Shown one piece after another: positions 38,201-50,926 of a stretch of DNA of 64,000 bases (positions are counted from its first letter, which is position 1; each line of letters begins with the position of its first letter). The position numbers and the translations under genes were made by a program. The notes beneath the pieces are model-generated. The model had not been told where the DNA came from, did no database searches, and worked only from the letters and a program-made list of their open reading frames with translations. This DNA comes from Luidia sarsii (lineage: Eukaryota > Echinodermata > Asteroidea > Paxillosida > Luidiidae), in NCBI GenBank assembly GCA_949987565.1, contig OX465101.1, positions 25,387,911 through 25,451,910 on the forward strand. Direction: 5' to 3'.

Positions 38201-39887
38201 TATCTTGTCTTTCGATCGGATCCTCTCGAGAGCATGTCAAGCTACAGATAGGTCAATTTTCAGCTTCTGGAACGAAATAGTTTTGATGATAATGACTAGA
38301 AGGCAAAGACCGTCTGACACATACCCCCTACTTGTGTTTTGTTGACAGTCGTATTGCCGCTAGACTTATTAAACCGATGGCATCAGGGTACATTTGCCTG
38401 GGCGTATTTCTGTGCAGATTTAAGGTACCTTACTAATTCTTCCGGAAATCAATTGACAAGGCCACGGGCTATGATACGAACATAGTTCTAGCTTGAAGGT
38501 TTGAATATTGAAGGCGATTTTCAGGAGGAGTCATTACAAGTCTCAGCAGCAAGATTCTTTGCAGTGTATTGTAAGCGCGTTGCAATATACTTGGCTGTGC
38601 GCCGTCGCTCAAAGAACATGCCTCCTTTGCCTTAAAATAATTCTTGAATTAAGTCTCAGATATCTTGTCTTTCGATCGGATCCTCTCGAGAGCATGTCAA
38701 GCTACAGATAGGTCAATTTTCAGCTTCTGGAACGAAATAGTTTTGATGATAATGACTAGAAGGCAAAGACCGTCTGACACATACCCCCTACTTGTGTTTT
38801 GTTGACAGTCGTATTGCCGCTAGACTTATTAAACCGATGGCATCAGGGTACATTTGCCTGGGCGTATTTCTGTGCAGATTTAAGGTACCTTACTAATTCT
38901 TCCGGAAATCAATTGACAAGGCCACGGGCTATGATATGAACATAGTTCTAGCTTGAAGGTTTGAATATTGAAGGCGATATTCAGGAGGAGTCATTACAAG
39001 TCTCTGCAGCAAGATTCTTTGCAGTGTAATGTAAGCGCGTTGCAATATACTTGGCTGTGCGCCGTCGCTCAAAGAACATGCCTCCTTTGCCTTAAAATAA
39101 TTCTTGAATTGAGTCTCAGATATCATGTCCTTCGATCGGATCCTCTCGAGAGCATGTCAAGCTACAGATAGGTCAATTTTCAGCCTCTGGAACGAAATAG
39201 TTTTGATGATAATGACTAGAAGGCAAAGACCGTCTGACACATACCCCCTACTTGTGTTGTGTTGACAGTCGTATTGCCGCTACACTTATTAAACCGATGG
39301 CATCAGGGTACATTTGCCTGGGCGTATTTCAGTGCAGATTTAAGGTACCATACTAATTCTTTCGGAAATCGATTGACAAGGCCACGGGCTATGATCTAAA
39401 CATAGTTTTAGCTTGAAGGTTTGAATATTAAAGGCGATATTCGGGAGGAGTCATTACAAGTCTCTGCAGCGAGATTCTTTGCAGTGTATTGTAAGCGCGT
39501 CGCAATATACTTGGCTGTGCGCCGTCGCTCAAAGAACATGCCTCCTTTGCCTTAAAATAATTCTTGAATTAAGTCTCAGATATCTTGTCTTTCGATCGGA
39601 TCCTCTCGAGAGCATGTCAAGCTACAGATAGGTCAATTTTCAGCTTCTGGAACGAAATAGTTTTGATGATAATGACTAGAAGGCAAAGACCGTCTGACAC
39701 ATACCCCCTACTTGTGTTTTGTTGACAGTCGTATTGCCGCTAGACTTATTAAACCGATGGCATCAGGGTACATTTGCCTGGGCGTATTTCTGTGCAGATT
39801 TAAGGTACCTTACTAATTCTTCCGGAAATCAATTGACAAGGCCACGGGCTATGATACGAACATAGTTCTAGCTTGAAGGTTTGAATA
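35288..39887 (+). repeat. Array block 11: N-K-Q-D-Q-N-K-Q-N-K, Q-N-K trimers
   Basis: Ten 460-bp monomers. The trimer Q-N-K (1,380 bp) occurs at 37128 and 38508, and also at 34828 just before the block. The Q subtype (ctcagcagc instead of ctctgcagc) is concentrated between 30687 and 38968 and elsewhere occurs only at 12743. Private changes include gtcctttgat near 37751, ctacatata near 37326, gggtaaattt near 37011 and ggcaatttt near 36215. The copy at 36668 is like D but keeps gatattc. Contains no gene. Confidence 0.85.
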
Positions 39888-42800
39888 TTGAAGGCGATTT
39901 TCAGGAGGAGTCATTACAAGTCTCTGCAGCAAGATTCTTTGCAGTGTATTGTAAGCGCGTTGCAATATACTTGGCTGTGCGCCGTCGCTCAAAGAACATG
40001 CCTCCTTGCCTTAAAATAATTCTTGAATTGAGTCTCAGATATCATGTCCTTCGATCGGATCCTTTCGAGAGCATGTCAAGCTACAGATAGGTCAATTTTC
40101 AGCTTCTGGAACGAAATAGTTTTGATGATAATGACTAGAAGGCAAAGACCGTCTGACACATACCCCCTACTTGTGTTTTGTTGACAGTCGTATTGCCGCT
40201 ACACTTATTAAACCGATGGCATCAGGGTACATTTGCCTGGGCGTATTTCAGTGCAGATTTAAGGTACCTTATTAATTCTTTCGGAAATCGATTGACAAGG
40301 CCACGGGCTATGATCTGAACATAGTTTTAGCTTGAAGGTTTGAATATTGAAGGCGATATTCAGGAGGAGTCATTACAAGTCTCTGCAGCGAGATTCTTTG
40401 CAGTGTATTGTAAGCGCGTCGCAATATACTTGGCTGTGCGCCGTCGCTCAAAGAACATGCCTCCTTTGCCTTAAAATAATTCTTGAATTAAGTCTCAGAT
40501 ATCTTGTCTTTCGATCGGATCCTCTCGAGAGCATGTCAAGCTACAGATAGGTCAATTTTCAGCTTCTGGAACGAAATAGTTTTGATGATAATGACTAGAA
40601 GGCAAAGACCGTCTGACACATACCCCCTACTTGTGTTTTGTTGACAGTCGTATTGCCGCTAGACTTATTAAACCGATGGCATCAGGGTACATTTGCCTGG
40701 GCGTATTTCTGTGCAGATTTAAGGTACCTTACTAATTCTTCCGGAAATCAATTGACAAGGCCACGGGCTATGATACGAACATAGTTCTAGCTTGAAGGTT
40801 TGAATATTGAAGGCGATTTTCAGGAGGAGTCATTACAAGTCTCTGCAGCAAGATTCTTTGCAGTGTATTGTAAGCTCGTTGCAATATACTTGGCTGTGCG
40901 CCGTCGCTCAAAGAACATGCCTCCTTTGCCTTAAAATAATTCTTGAATTAAGTCTCAGATATCTTGTCTTTCGATCGGATCCTCTCGAGAGCATGTCAAG
41001 CTACAGATAGGTCAATTTTCAGCTTCTGGAACGAAATAGTTTTTATGATAATGACTAGAAGGCAAAGACCGTCTGACACATACCCCCTACTTGTGTTTTG
41101 TTGACAGTCGTATTGCCGCTAGACTTATTAAACCGATGGCATCAGGGTACATTTGCCTGGGCGTATTTCTGTGCAGATTTAAGGTACCTTACTAATTCTT
41201 CCGGAAATCAATTGACAAGGCCACGGGCTATGATATGAACATAGTTCTAGCTTGAAGGTTTGAATATTGAAGGCGATATTCAGGAGGAGTCATTACAAGT
41301 CTCTGCAGCAAGATTCTTTGCAGTGTAATGTAAGCGCGTTGCAATATACTTGGCTGTGCGCCGTCGCTCAAAGAACATGCCTCCTTTGCCTTAAAATAAT
41401 TCTTGAATTGAGTCTCAGATATCATGTCCTTCGATCGGATCCTCTCGAGAGCATGTCAAGCTACAGATAGGTCAATTTTCAGCCTCTGGAACGAAATAGT
41501 TTTGATGATAATGACTAGAAGGCAAAGACCGTCTGACACATACCCCCTACTTGTGTTTTGTTGACAGTCGTATTGCCGCTACACTTATTAAACCGATGGC
41601 ATCAGGGTACATTTGCATGGGCGTATTTCAGTGCAGATTTAAGGTACCTTACTAATTCTTTCGGAAATCGATTGACAAGGCCACGGGCTATGATCTGAAC
41701 ATAGTTTTAGCTTGAAGGTTTGAATATTGAAGGCGATATTCAGGAGGAGTCATTACAAGTCTCTGCAGCGAGATTCTTTGCAGTGTATTGTAAGCGAGTC
41801 GCAATATACTTGGCTGTGCGCCGTCGCTCAAAGAACATGCCTCCTTTGCCTTAAAATAATTCTTGAATTGAGGCTCAGATATCTTGTCTCTCGATCGGAT
41901 CCTCTCGAGAGCATGTCAAGCTACCGATAGGTCAATTTTCACACTCTGGAACGAAATAGTTTTGAGGATAAAGACTAGAAGGCAAAGACCGTCTGACACA
42001 TACCCCCTACTTGTGTTGTGTTGACAGTCGTATTGCCGCTACACTTATTAAACCGATGGCATCAGGGTACATTTGCCTGGGCGTATTTCAGTGCAGATTT
42101 AAGGTACCTTACTAATTCTTTCGGAAATCGATTGACAAGGCCACGGGCTATGATCTAAACATAGTTTTAGCTTGAAGGTTTGAATATTAAAGGCGATATT
42201 CGGGAGGAGTCATTACAAGTCTCTGCAGCGAGATTCTTTGCAGTGTATTGTAAGCGCGTCGCAATATACTTGGCTGTGCGCCGTCGCTCAAAGAACATGC
42301 CTCCTTTGCCTTAAAATAATTCTTGAATTGAGGCTCAGATATCTTGTCTCTCGATCGGATCCTCTCGAGAGCATGTCAAGCTACCGATAGGTCAATTTTC
42401 AGACTCTGGAACGAAATAGTTTTGAGGATAAAGACTAGAAGGCAAAGACCGTCTGACACATACCCCCTACTTGTGTTGTGTTGACAGTCGTATTGCCGCT
42501 ACACTTATTAAACCGATGGCATCAGGGTACATTTGCCTGGGCGTATTTCAGTGCAGATTTAAGGTACCTTACTAATTCTTTCGGAAATCGATTGACAAGG
42601 CCACGGGCTATGATCTAAACATAGTTTTAGCTTGAAGGTTTGAATATTAAAGGCGATATTCGGGAGGAGTCATTACAAGTCTCTGCAGCGAGATTCTTTG
42701 CAGTGTATTGTAAGCGCGTCGCAATATACTTGGCTGTGCGCCGTCGCTCAAAGAACATGCCTCCTTTGCCTTAAAATAATTCTTGAATTGAGTCTCAGAT

Positions 42801-45406
42801 ATCTTGTCTTTCGATCGGATCCTCTCGAGAGCATGTCAAGCTACAGATAGGTCAATTTTCAGACTCTGGAACGAAATAGTTTTGAGGATAAAGACTAGAA
42901 GGCAAAGACCGTCTGACACATACCCCCTACTTGTGTTGTGTTGACAGTCGTATTGCCGCTACACTTATTAAACCGATGGCATCAGGGTACATTTGCCTGG
43001 GCGTATTTCAGTGCAGATTTAAGGTACCTTACTAATTCTTTCGGAAATCGATTGACAAGGCCACGGGCTATGATCTGAACATAGTTTTAGCTTGAAGGTT
43101 TGAATATTGAAGGCGATATTCAGGAGGAGTCATTACAAGTCTCTGCAGCGAGATTCTTTGCAGTGTATTGTAAGCGCGTCGCAATATACTTGGCTGTGCG
43201 CCGTCGCTCAAAGAACATGCCTCCTTTGCCTTAAAATAATTCTTGAATTGAGGCTCAGATATCTTGTCTCTCGATCGGATCCTCTCGAGAGCATGTCAAG
43301 CTACCGATAGGTCAATTTTCAGACTCTGGAACGAAATAGTTTTGAGGATAAAGACTAGAAGGCAAAGACCGTCTGACACATACCCCCTACTTGTGTTGTG
43401 TTGACAGTCGTATTGCCGCTACACTTATTAAACCGATGGCATCAGGGTACATTTGCCTGGGCGTATTTCAGTGCAGATTTAAGGTACCTTACTAATTCTT
43501 TCGGAAATCGATTGACAAGGCCACGGGCTATGATCTAAACATAGTTTTAGCTTGAAGGTTTGAATATTAAAGGCGATATTCGGGAGGAGTCATTACAAGT
43601 CTCTGCAGCGAGATTCTTTGCAGTGTATTGTAAGCGCGTCGCAATATACTTGGCTGTGCGCCGTCGCTCAAAGAACATGCCTCCTTTGCCTTAAAATAAT
43701 TCTTGAATTAAGTCTCAGATATCTTGTCTTTCGATCGGATCCTCTCGAGAGCATGTCAAGCTACAGATAGGTCAATTTTCAGCTTCTGGAACGAAATAGT
43801 TTTTATGATAATGACTAGAAGGCAAAGACCGTCTGACACATACCCCCTACTTGTGTTTTGTTGACAGTCGTATTGCCGCTAGACTTATTAAACCGATGGC
43901 ATCAGGGTACATTTGCCTGGGCGTATTTCTGTGCAGATTTAAGGTACCTTACTAATCCTTCCGGAAATCAATTGACAAGGCCACGGGCTATGATATGAAC
44001 ATAGTTCTAGCTTGAAGGTTTGAATATTGAAGGCGATATTCAGGAGGAGTCATTACAAGTCTCTGCAGCAAGATTCTTTGCAGTGTATTGTAAGCGCGTT
44101 GCAATATACTTGGCTGTGCGCCGTCGCTCAAAGAACATGCCTCCTTTGCCTTAAAATAATTCTTGAATTGAGTCTCAGATATCATGTCCTTCGATCGGAT
44201 CCTCTCGAGAGCATGTCAAGCTACAGATAGGTCAATTTTCAGCCTCTGGAACGAAATAGTTTTGATGATAATGACTAGAAGGCAAAGACCGTCTGACACA
44301 TACCCCCTACTTGTGTTTTGTTGACAGTCGTATTGCCGCTACACTTATTAAACCGATGGCATCAGGGTACATTTGCCTGGGCGTATTTCAGTGCAGATTT
44401 AAGGTACCTTACTAATTCTTTCGGAAATCGATTGACAAGGCCACGGGCTATGATCTGAACATAGTTTTAGCTTGAAGGTTTGAATATTGAAGGCGATATT
44501 CAGGAGGAGTCATTACAAGTCTCTGCAGCGAGATTCTTTGCAGTGTATTGTAAGCGCGTCGCAATATACTTGGCTGTGCGCCGTCGCTCAAAGAACATGC
44601 CTCCTTTGCCTTAAAATAATTCTTGAATTGAGGCTCAGATATCTTGTCTCTCGATAGGATCCTCTCGAGAGCATGTCAAGCTACCGATAGGTCAATTTTC
44701 AGACTCTGGAACGAAATAGTTTTGAGGATAAAGACTAGAAGGCAAAGACCGTCTGACACATACCCCCTACTTGTGTTGTGTTGACAGTCGTATTGCCGCT
44801 ACACTTATTAAACCGATGGCATCAGGGTACATTTGCCTGGGCGTATTTCAGTGCAGATTTAAGGTACCTTACTAATTCTTTCGGAAATCGATTGACAAGG
44901 CCACGGGCTATGATCTGAACATAGTTTTAGCTTGAAGGTTTGAATATTAAAGGCGATATTCGGGAGGAGTCATTACAAGTCTCTGCAGCGAGATTCTTTG
45001 CAGTGTATTGTAAGCGCGTCGCAATATACTTGGCTGTGCGCCGTCGCTCAAAGAACATGCCTCCTTTGCCTTAAAATAATTCTTGAATTAAGTCTCAGAT
45101 ATCTTGTCTTTCGATCGGATCCTCTCGAGAGCATGTCAAGCTACAGATAGGTCAATTTTCAGCTTCTGGAACGAAATAGTTTTGATGATAATGACTAGAA
45201 GGCAAAGACCGTCTGACACATACCCCCTACTTGTGTTTTGTTGACAGTCGTATTGCCGCTAGACTTATTAAACCGATGGCATCAGGGTACATTTGCCTGG
45301 GCGTGTTTCTGTGCAGATTTAAGGTACCTTACTAATTCTTCCGGAAATCAATTGACAAGGCCACGGGCTATGATACGAACATAGTTCTAGCTTGAAGGTT
45401 TGAATA
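39888..45406 (+). repeat. Array block 12: F-S-D-N-R-K-K-R-K-A-R-K
   Basis: Twelve monomers; the first is 459 bp because one t is missing in cctccttgcc near 40006. The K copy at 42187 ends like an R copy (gaggctc, ctctcgatc, ctaccgata) and the K copy at 42647 ends like an S copy, so subtype halves have been reshuffled. The copy at 44487 is R with a private ctcgatagg near 44655. Contains no gene. Confidence 0.85.
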
Positions 45407-48400
45407 TTGAAGGCGATTTTCAGGAGGAGTCATTACAAGTCTCTGCAGCAAGATTCTTTGCAGTGTATTGTAAGCGCGTTGCAATATACTTGGCTGTGCG
45501 CCGTCGCTCAAAGAACATGCCTCCTTTGCCTTAAAATAATTCTTGAATTAAGTCTCAGATATCTTGTCTTTCGATCGGATCCTCTCGAGAGCATGTCAAG
45601 CTACAGATAGGTCAATTTTCAGCTTCTGGAACGAAATAGTTTTTATGATAATGACTAGAAGGCAAAGACCGTCTGACACATACCCCCTACTTGTGTTTTG
45701 TTGACAGTCGTATTGCCGCTAGACTTATTAAACCGATGGCATCAGGGTACATTTGCCTGGGCGTATTTCTGTGCAGATTTAAGGTACCTTACTAATTCTT
45801 CCGGAAATCAATTGACAAGGCCACGGGCTATGATATGAACATAGTTCTAGCTTGAAGGTTTGAATATTGAAGGCGATATTCAGGAGGAGTCATTACAAGT
45901 CTCTGCAGCAAGATTCTTTGCAGTGTAATGTAAGCGCGTTGCAATATACTTGGCTGTGCGCCGTCGCTCAAAGAACATGCCTCCTTTGCCTTAAAATAAT
46001 TCTTGAATTGAGTCTCAGATATCATGTCCTTCGATCGGATCCTCTCGAGAGCATGTCAAGCTACAGATAGGTCAATTTTCAGCCTCTGGAACGAAATAGT
46101 TTTGATGATAATGACTAGAAGGCAAAGACCGTCTGACACATACCCCCTACTTGTGTTTTGTTGACAGTCGTATTGCCGCTACACTTATTAAACCGATGGC
46201 ATCAGGGTACATTTGCCTGGGCGTATTTCAGTGCAGATTTAAGGTACCTTACTAATTCTTTCGGAAATCGATTGACAAGGCCACGGGCTATGATCTGAAC
46301 ATAGTTTTAGCTTGAAGGTTTGAATATTGAAGGCGATATTCAGGAGGAGTCATTACAAGTCTCTGCAGCGAGATTCTTTGCAGTGTATTGTAAGCGCGTC
46401 GCAATATACTTGGCTGTGCGCCGTCGCTCAAAGAACATGCCTCCTTTGCCTTAAAATAATTCTTGAATTGAGGCTCAGATATCTTGTCTCTCGATCGGAT
46501 CCTCTCGAGAGCATGTCAAGCTACCGATAGGTCAATTTTCAGACTCTGGAACGAAATAGTTTTGAGGATAAAGACTAGAAGGCAAAGACCGTCTGACACA
46601 TACCCCCTACTTGTGTTGTGTTGACAGTCGTATTGCCGCTACACTTATTAAACCGATGGCATCAGGGTACATTTGCCTGGGCGTATTTCAGTGCAGATTT
46701 AAGGTACCTTACTAATTCTTTCGGAAATCGATTGACAAGGCCACGGGCTATGATCTAAACATAGTTTTAGCTTGAAGGTTTGAATATTAAAGGCGATATT
46801 CGGGAGGAGTCATTACAAGTCTCTGCAGCGAGATTCTTTGCAGTGTATTGTAAGCGCGTCGCAATATACTTGGCTGTGCGCCGTCGCTCAAAGAACATGC
46901 CTCCTTTGCCTTAAAATAATTCTTGAATTAAGTCTCAGATATCTTGTCTTTCGATCGGATCCTCTCGAGAGCATGTCAAGCTACAGATAGGTCAATTTTC
47001 AGCTTCTGGAACGAAATAGTTTTGATGATAATGACTAGAAGGCAAAGACCGTCTGACACATACCCCCTACTTGTGTTTTGTTGACAGTCGTATTGCCGCT
47101 AGACTTATTAAACCGATGGCATCAGGGTACATTTGCCTGGGCGTATTTCTGTGCAGATTTAAGGTACCTTACTAATTCTTCCGGAAATCAATTGACAAGG
47201 CCACGGGCTATGATACGAACATAGTTCTAGCTTGAAGGTTTGAATATTGAAGGCGATTTTCAGGAGGAGTCATTACAAGTCTCTGCAGCAAGATTCTTTG
47301 CAGTGTATTGTAAGCGCGTTGCAATATACTTGGCTGTGCGCCGTCGCTCAAAGAACATGCCTCCTTTGCCTTAAAATAATTCTTGAATTGAGTCTCAGAT
47401 ATCATGTCCTTCGATCGGATCCTTTCGAGAGCATGTCAAGCTACAGATAGGTCAATTTTCAGCTTCTGGAACGAAATAGTTTTGATGATAATGACTAGAA
47501 GGCAAAGACCGTCTGACACATACCCCCTACTTGTGTTTTGTTGACAGTCGTATTGCCGCTACACTTATTAAACCGATGGCATCAGGGTACATTTGCCTGG
47601 GCGTATTTCAGTGCAGATTTAAGGTACCTTACTAATTCTTTCGGAAATCGATTGACAAGGCCACGGGCTATGATCTGAACATAGTTTTAGCTTGAAGGTT
47701 TGAATATTGAAGGCGATATTCAGGAGGAGTCATTACAAGTCTCTGCAGCGAGATTCTTTGCAGTGTATTGTAAGCGCGTCGCAATATACTTGGCTGTGCG
47801 CCGTCGCTCAAAGAACATGCCTCCTTTGCCTTAAAATAATTCTTGAATTGAGTCTCAGATATCTTGTCTTTCGATCGGATCCTCTCGAGAGCATGTCAAG
47901 CTACAGATAGGTCAATTTTCAGACTCTGGAACGAAATAGTTTTGAGGATAAAGACTAGAAGGCAAAGACCGTCTGACACATACCCCCTACTTGTGTTGTG
48001 TTGACAGTCGTATTGCCGCTACACTTATTAAACCGATGGCATCAGGGTACATTTGCCTGGGCGTATTTCAGTGCAGATTTAAGGTACCTTACTAATTCTT
48101 TCGGAAATCGATTGACAAGGCCACGGGCTATGATCTGAACATAGTTTTAGCTTGAAGGTTTGAATATTGAAGGCGATATTCAGGAGGAGTCATTACAAGT
48201 CTCTGCAGCGAGATTCTTTGCAGTGTATTGTAAGCGCGTCGCAATATACTTGGCTGTGCGCCGTCGCTCAAAGAACATGCCTCCTTTGCCTTAAAATAAT
48301 TCTTGAATTGAGGCTCAGATATCTTGTCTCTCGATCGGATCCTCTCGAGAGCATGTCAAGCTACCGATAGGTCAATTTTCAGACTCTGGAACGAAATAGT

Positions 48401-49086
48401 TTTGAGGATAAAGACTAGAAGGCAAAGACCGTCTGACACATACCCCCTACTTGTGTTGTGTTGACAGTCGTATTGCCGCTACACTTATTAAACCGATGGC
48501 ATCAGGGTACATTTGCCTGGGCGTATTTCAGTGCAGATTTAAGGTACCTTACTAATTCTTTCGGAAATCGATTGACAAGGCCACGGGCTATGATCTAAAC
48601 ATAGTTTTAGCTTGAAGGTTTGAATATTAAAGGCGATATTCGGGAGGAGTCATTACAAGTCTCTGCAGCGAGATTCTTTGCAGTGTATTGTAAGCGCGTC
48701 GCAATATACTTGGCTGTGCGCCGTCGCTCAAAGAACATGCCTCCTTTGCCTTAAAATAATTCTTGAATTAAGTCTCATATATCTTGTCTTTCGATCGGAT
48801 CCTCTCGAGAGCATGTCAAGCTACAGATAGGTCAATTTTCAGCTTCTGGAACGAAATAGTTTTGATGATAATGACTAGAAGGCAAAGACCGTCTGACACA
48901 TACCCCCTACTTGTGTTTTGTTGACAGTCGTATTGCCGCTAGACTTATTAAACCGATGGCATCAGGGTACATTTGCCTGGGCGTATTTCTGTGCAGATTT
49001 AAGGTACCTTACTAATTCTTCCGGAAATCAATTGACAAGGCCACGGGCTATGATACGAACATAGTTCTAGCTTGAAGGTTTGAATA
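45407..49086 (+). repeat. Array block 13: D-N-R-K-F-S-R-K
   Basis: Eight 460-bp monomers start at 45407, 45867, 46327, 46787, 47247, 47707, 48167 and 48627. The order is that of 59208-63347 (D-N-R-K-F-K-S-R-K) with the K after F missing, and its first five match block 6. The variant ctcatata at about 48778 belongs to the duplication in the next block. Contains no gene. Confidence 0.85.
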
Positions 49087-50926
49087 TTGAAGGCGATTTT
49101 CAGGAGGAGTCATTACAAGTCTCTGCAGCAAGATTCTTTGCATTGTATTGTAAGCGCGTTGCAATATACTTGGCTGTGCGCCGTCGCTCAAAGAACATGC
49201 CTCCTTTGCCTTAAAATAATTCTTGAATTGAGTCTCAGATATCATGTCCTTCGATCGGATCCTTTCTAGAGCATGTCAAGCTACAGATAGGTCAATTTTC
49301 AGCTTCTGGAACGAAATAGTTTTGATGATAATGACTAGAAGGCAAAGACCGTCTGACACATACCCCCTACTTGTGTTTTGTTGACAGTCGTATTGCCGCT
49401 ACACTTATTAAACCGATGGCATCAGGGTACATTTGCCTGGGCGTATTTCAGTGCAGATTTAAGGTACCTTATTAATTCTTTCGGAAATCGATTGACAAGG
49501 CCACGGGCTATGATCTAAACATAGTTTTAGCTTGAAGGTTTGAATATTAAAGGCGATATTCGGGAGGAGTCATTACAAGTCTCTGCAGCGAGATTCTTTG
49601 CAGTGTATTGTAAGCGCGTCGCAATATACTTGGCTGTGCGCCGTCGCTCAAAGAACATGCCTCCTTTGCCTTAAAATAATTCTTGAATTAAGTCTCATAT
49701 ATCTTGTCTTTCGATCGGATCCTCTCGAGAGCATGTCAAGCTACAGATAGGTCAATTTTCAGCTTCTGGAACGAAATAGTTTTGATGATAATGACTAGAA
49801 GGCAAAGACCGTCTGACACATACCCCCTACTTGTGTTTTGTTGACAGTCGTATTGCCGCTAGACTTATTAAACCGATGGCATCAGGGTACATTTGCCTGG
49901 GCGTATTTCTGTGCAGATTTAAGGTACCTTACTAATTCTTCCGGAAATCAATTGACAAGGCCACGGGCTATGATACGAACATAGTTCTAGCTTGAAGGTT
50001 TGAATATTGAAGGCGATTTTCAGGAGGAGTCATTACAAGTCTCTGCAGCAAGATTCTTTGCATTGTATTGTAAGCGCGTTGCAATATACTTGGCTGTGCG
50101 CCGTCGCTCAAAGAACATGCCTCCTTTGCCTTAAAATAATTCTTGAATTGAGTCTCAGATATCATGTCCTTCGATCGGATCCTTTCTAGAGCATGTCAAG
50201 CTACAGATAGGTCAATTTTCAGCTTCTGGAACGAAATAGTTTTGATGATAATGACTAGAAGGCAAAGACCGTCTGACACATACCCCCTACTTGTGTTTTG
50301 TTGACAGTCGTATTGCCGCTACACTTATTAAACCGATGGCATCAGGGTACATTTGCCTGGGCGTATTTCAGTGCAGATTTAAGGTACCTTATTAATTCTT
50401 TCGGAAATCGATTGACAAGGCCACGGGCTATGATCTGAACATAGTTTTAGCTTGAAGGTTTGAATATTAAAGGCGATATTCAGGAGGAGTCATTACAAGT
50501 CTCTGCAGCGAGATTCTTTGCAGTGTATTGTAAGCGCGTCGCAATATACTTGGCTGTGCGCCGTCGCTCAAAGAACATGCCTCCTTTGCCTTAAAATAAT
50601 TCTTGAATTAAGTCTCAGATATCTTGTCTTTCGATCGGATCCTCTCGAGAGCTCGTCAAGCTACCGATAGGTCAATTTTCAGCTTCTGGAACGAAATAGT
50701 TTTGATGATAATGACTAGAAGGCAAAGACCGTCTGACACATACCCCCTACTTGTGTTTTGTTGACAGTCGTAATGCCGCTACACTTATTAAACCGATGGC
50801 ATCAGGGTACATTTGCCTGGGCGTATTTCAGTGCAGATTTAAGGTACCTTACTAATTCTTTCGGAAATCGATTGACAAGGCCACGGGCTATGATCTGAAC
50901 ATAGTTTTAGCTTGAAGGTTTGAATA
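49087..50926 (+). repeat. Array block 14: 2-monomer duplication F-K / F-K
   Basis: Two 920-bp copies share three rare variants at exact spacing: ctcatata (48778/49698), tgcattgt (49144/50064) and ctttctaga (49267/50187). The second K carries agagctcgtc near 50650 and ttcagg, while the first has agagcatgtc and ttcggg, so the duplicated segment ends inside the second K. Contains no gene. Confidence 0.88.
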
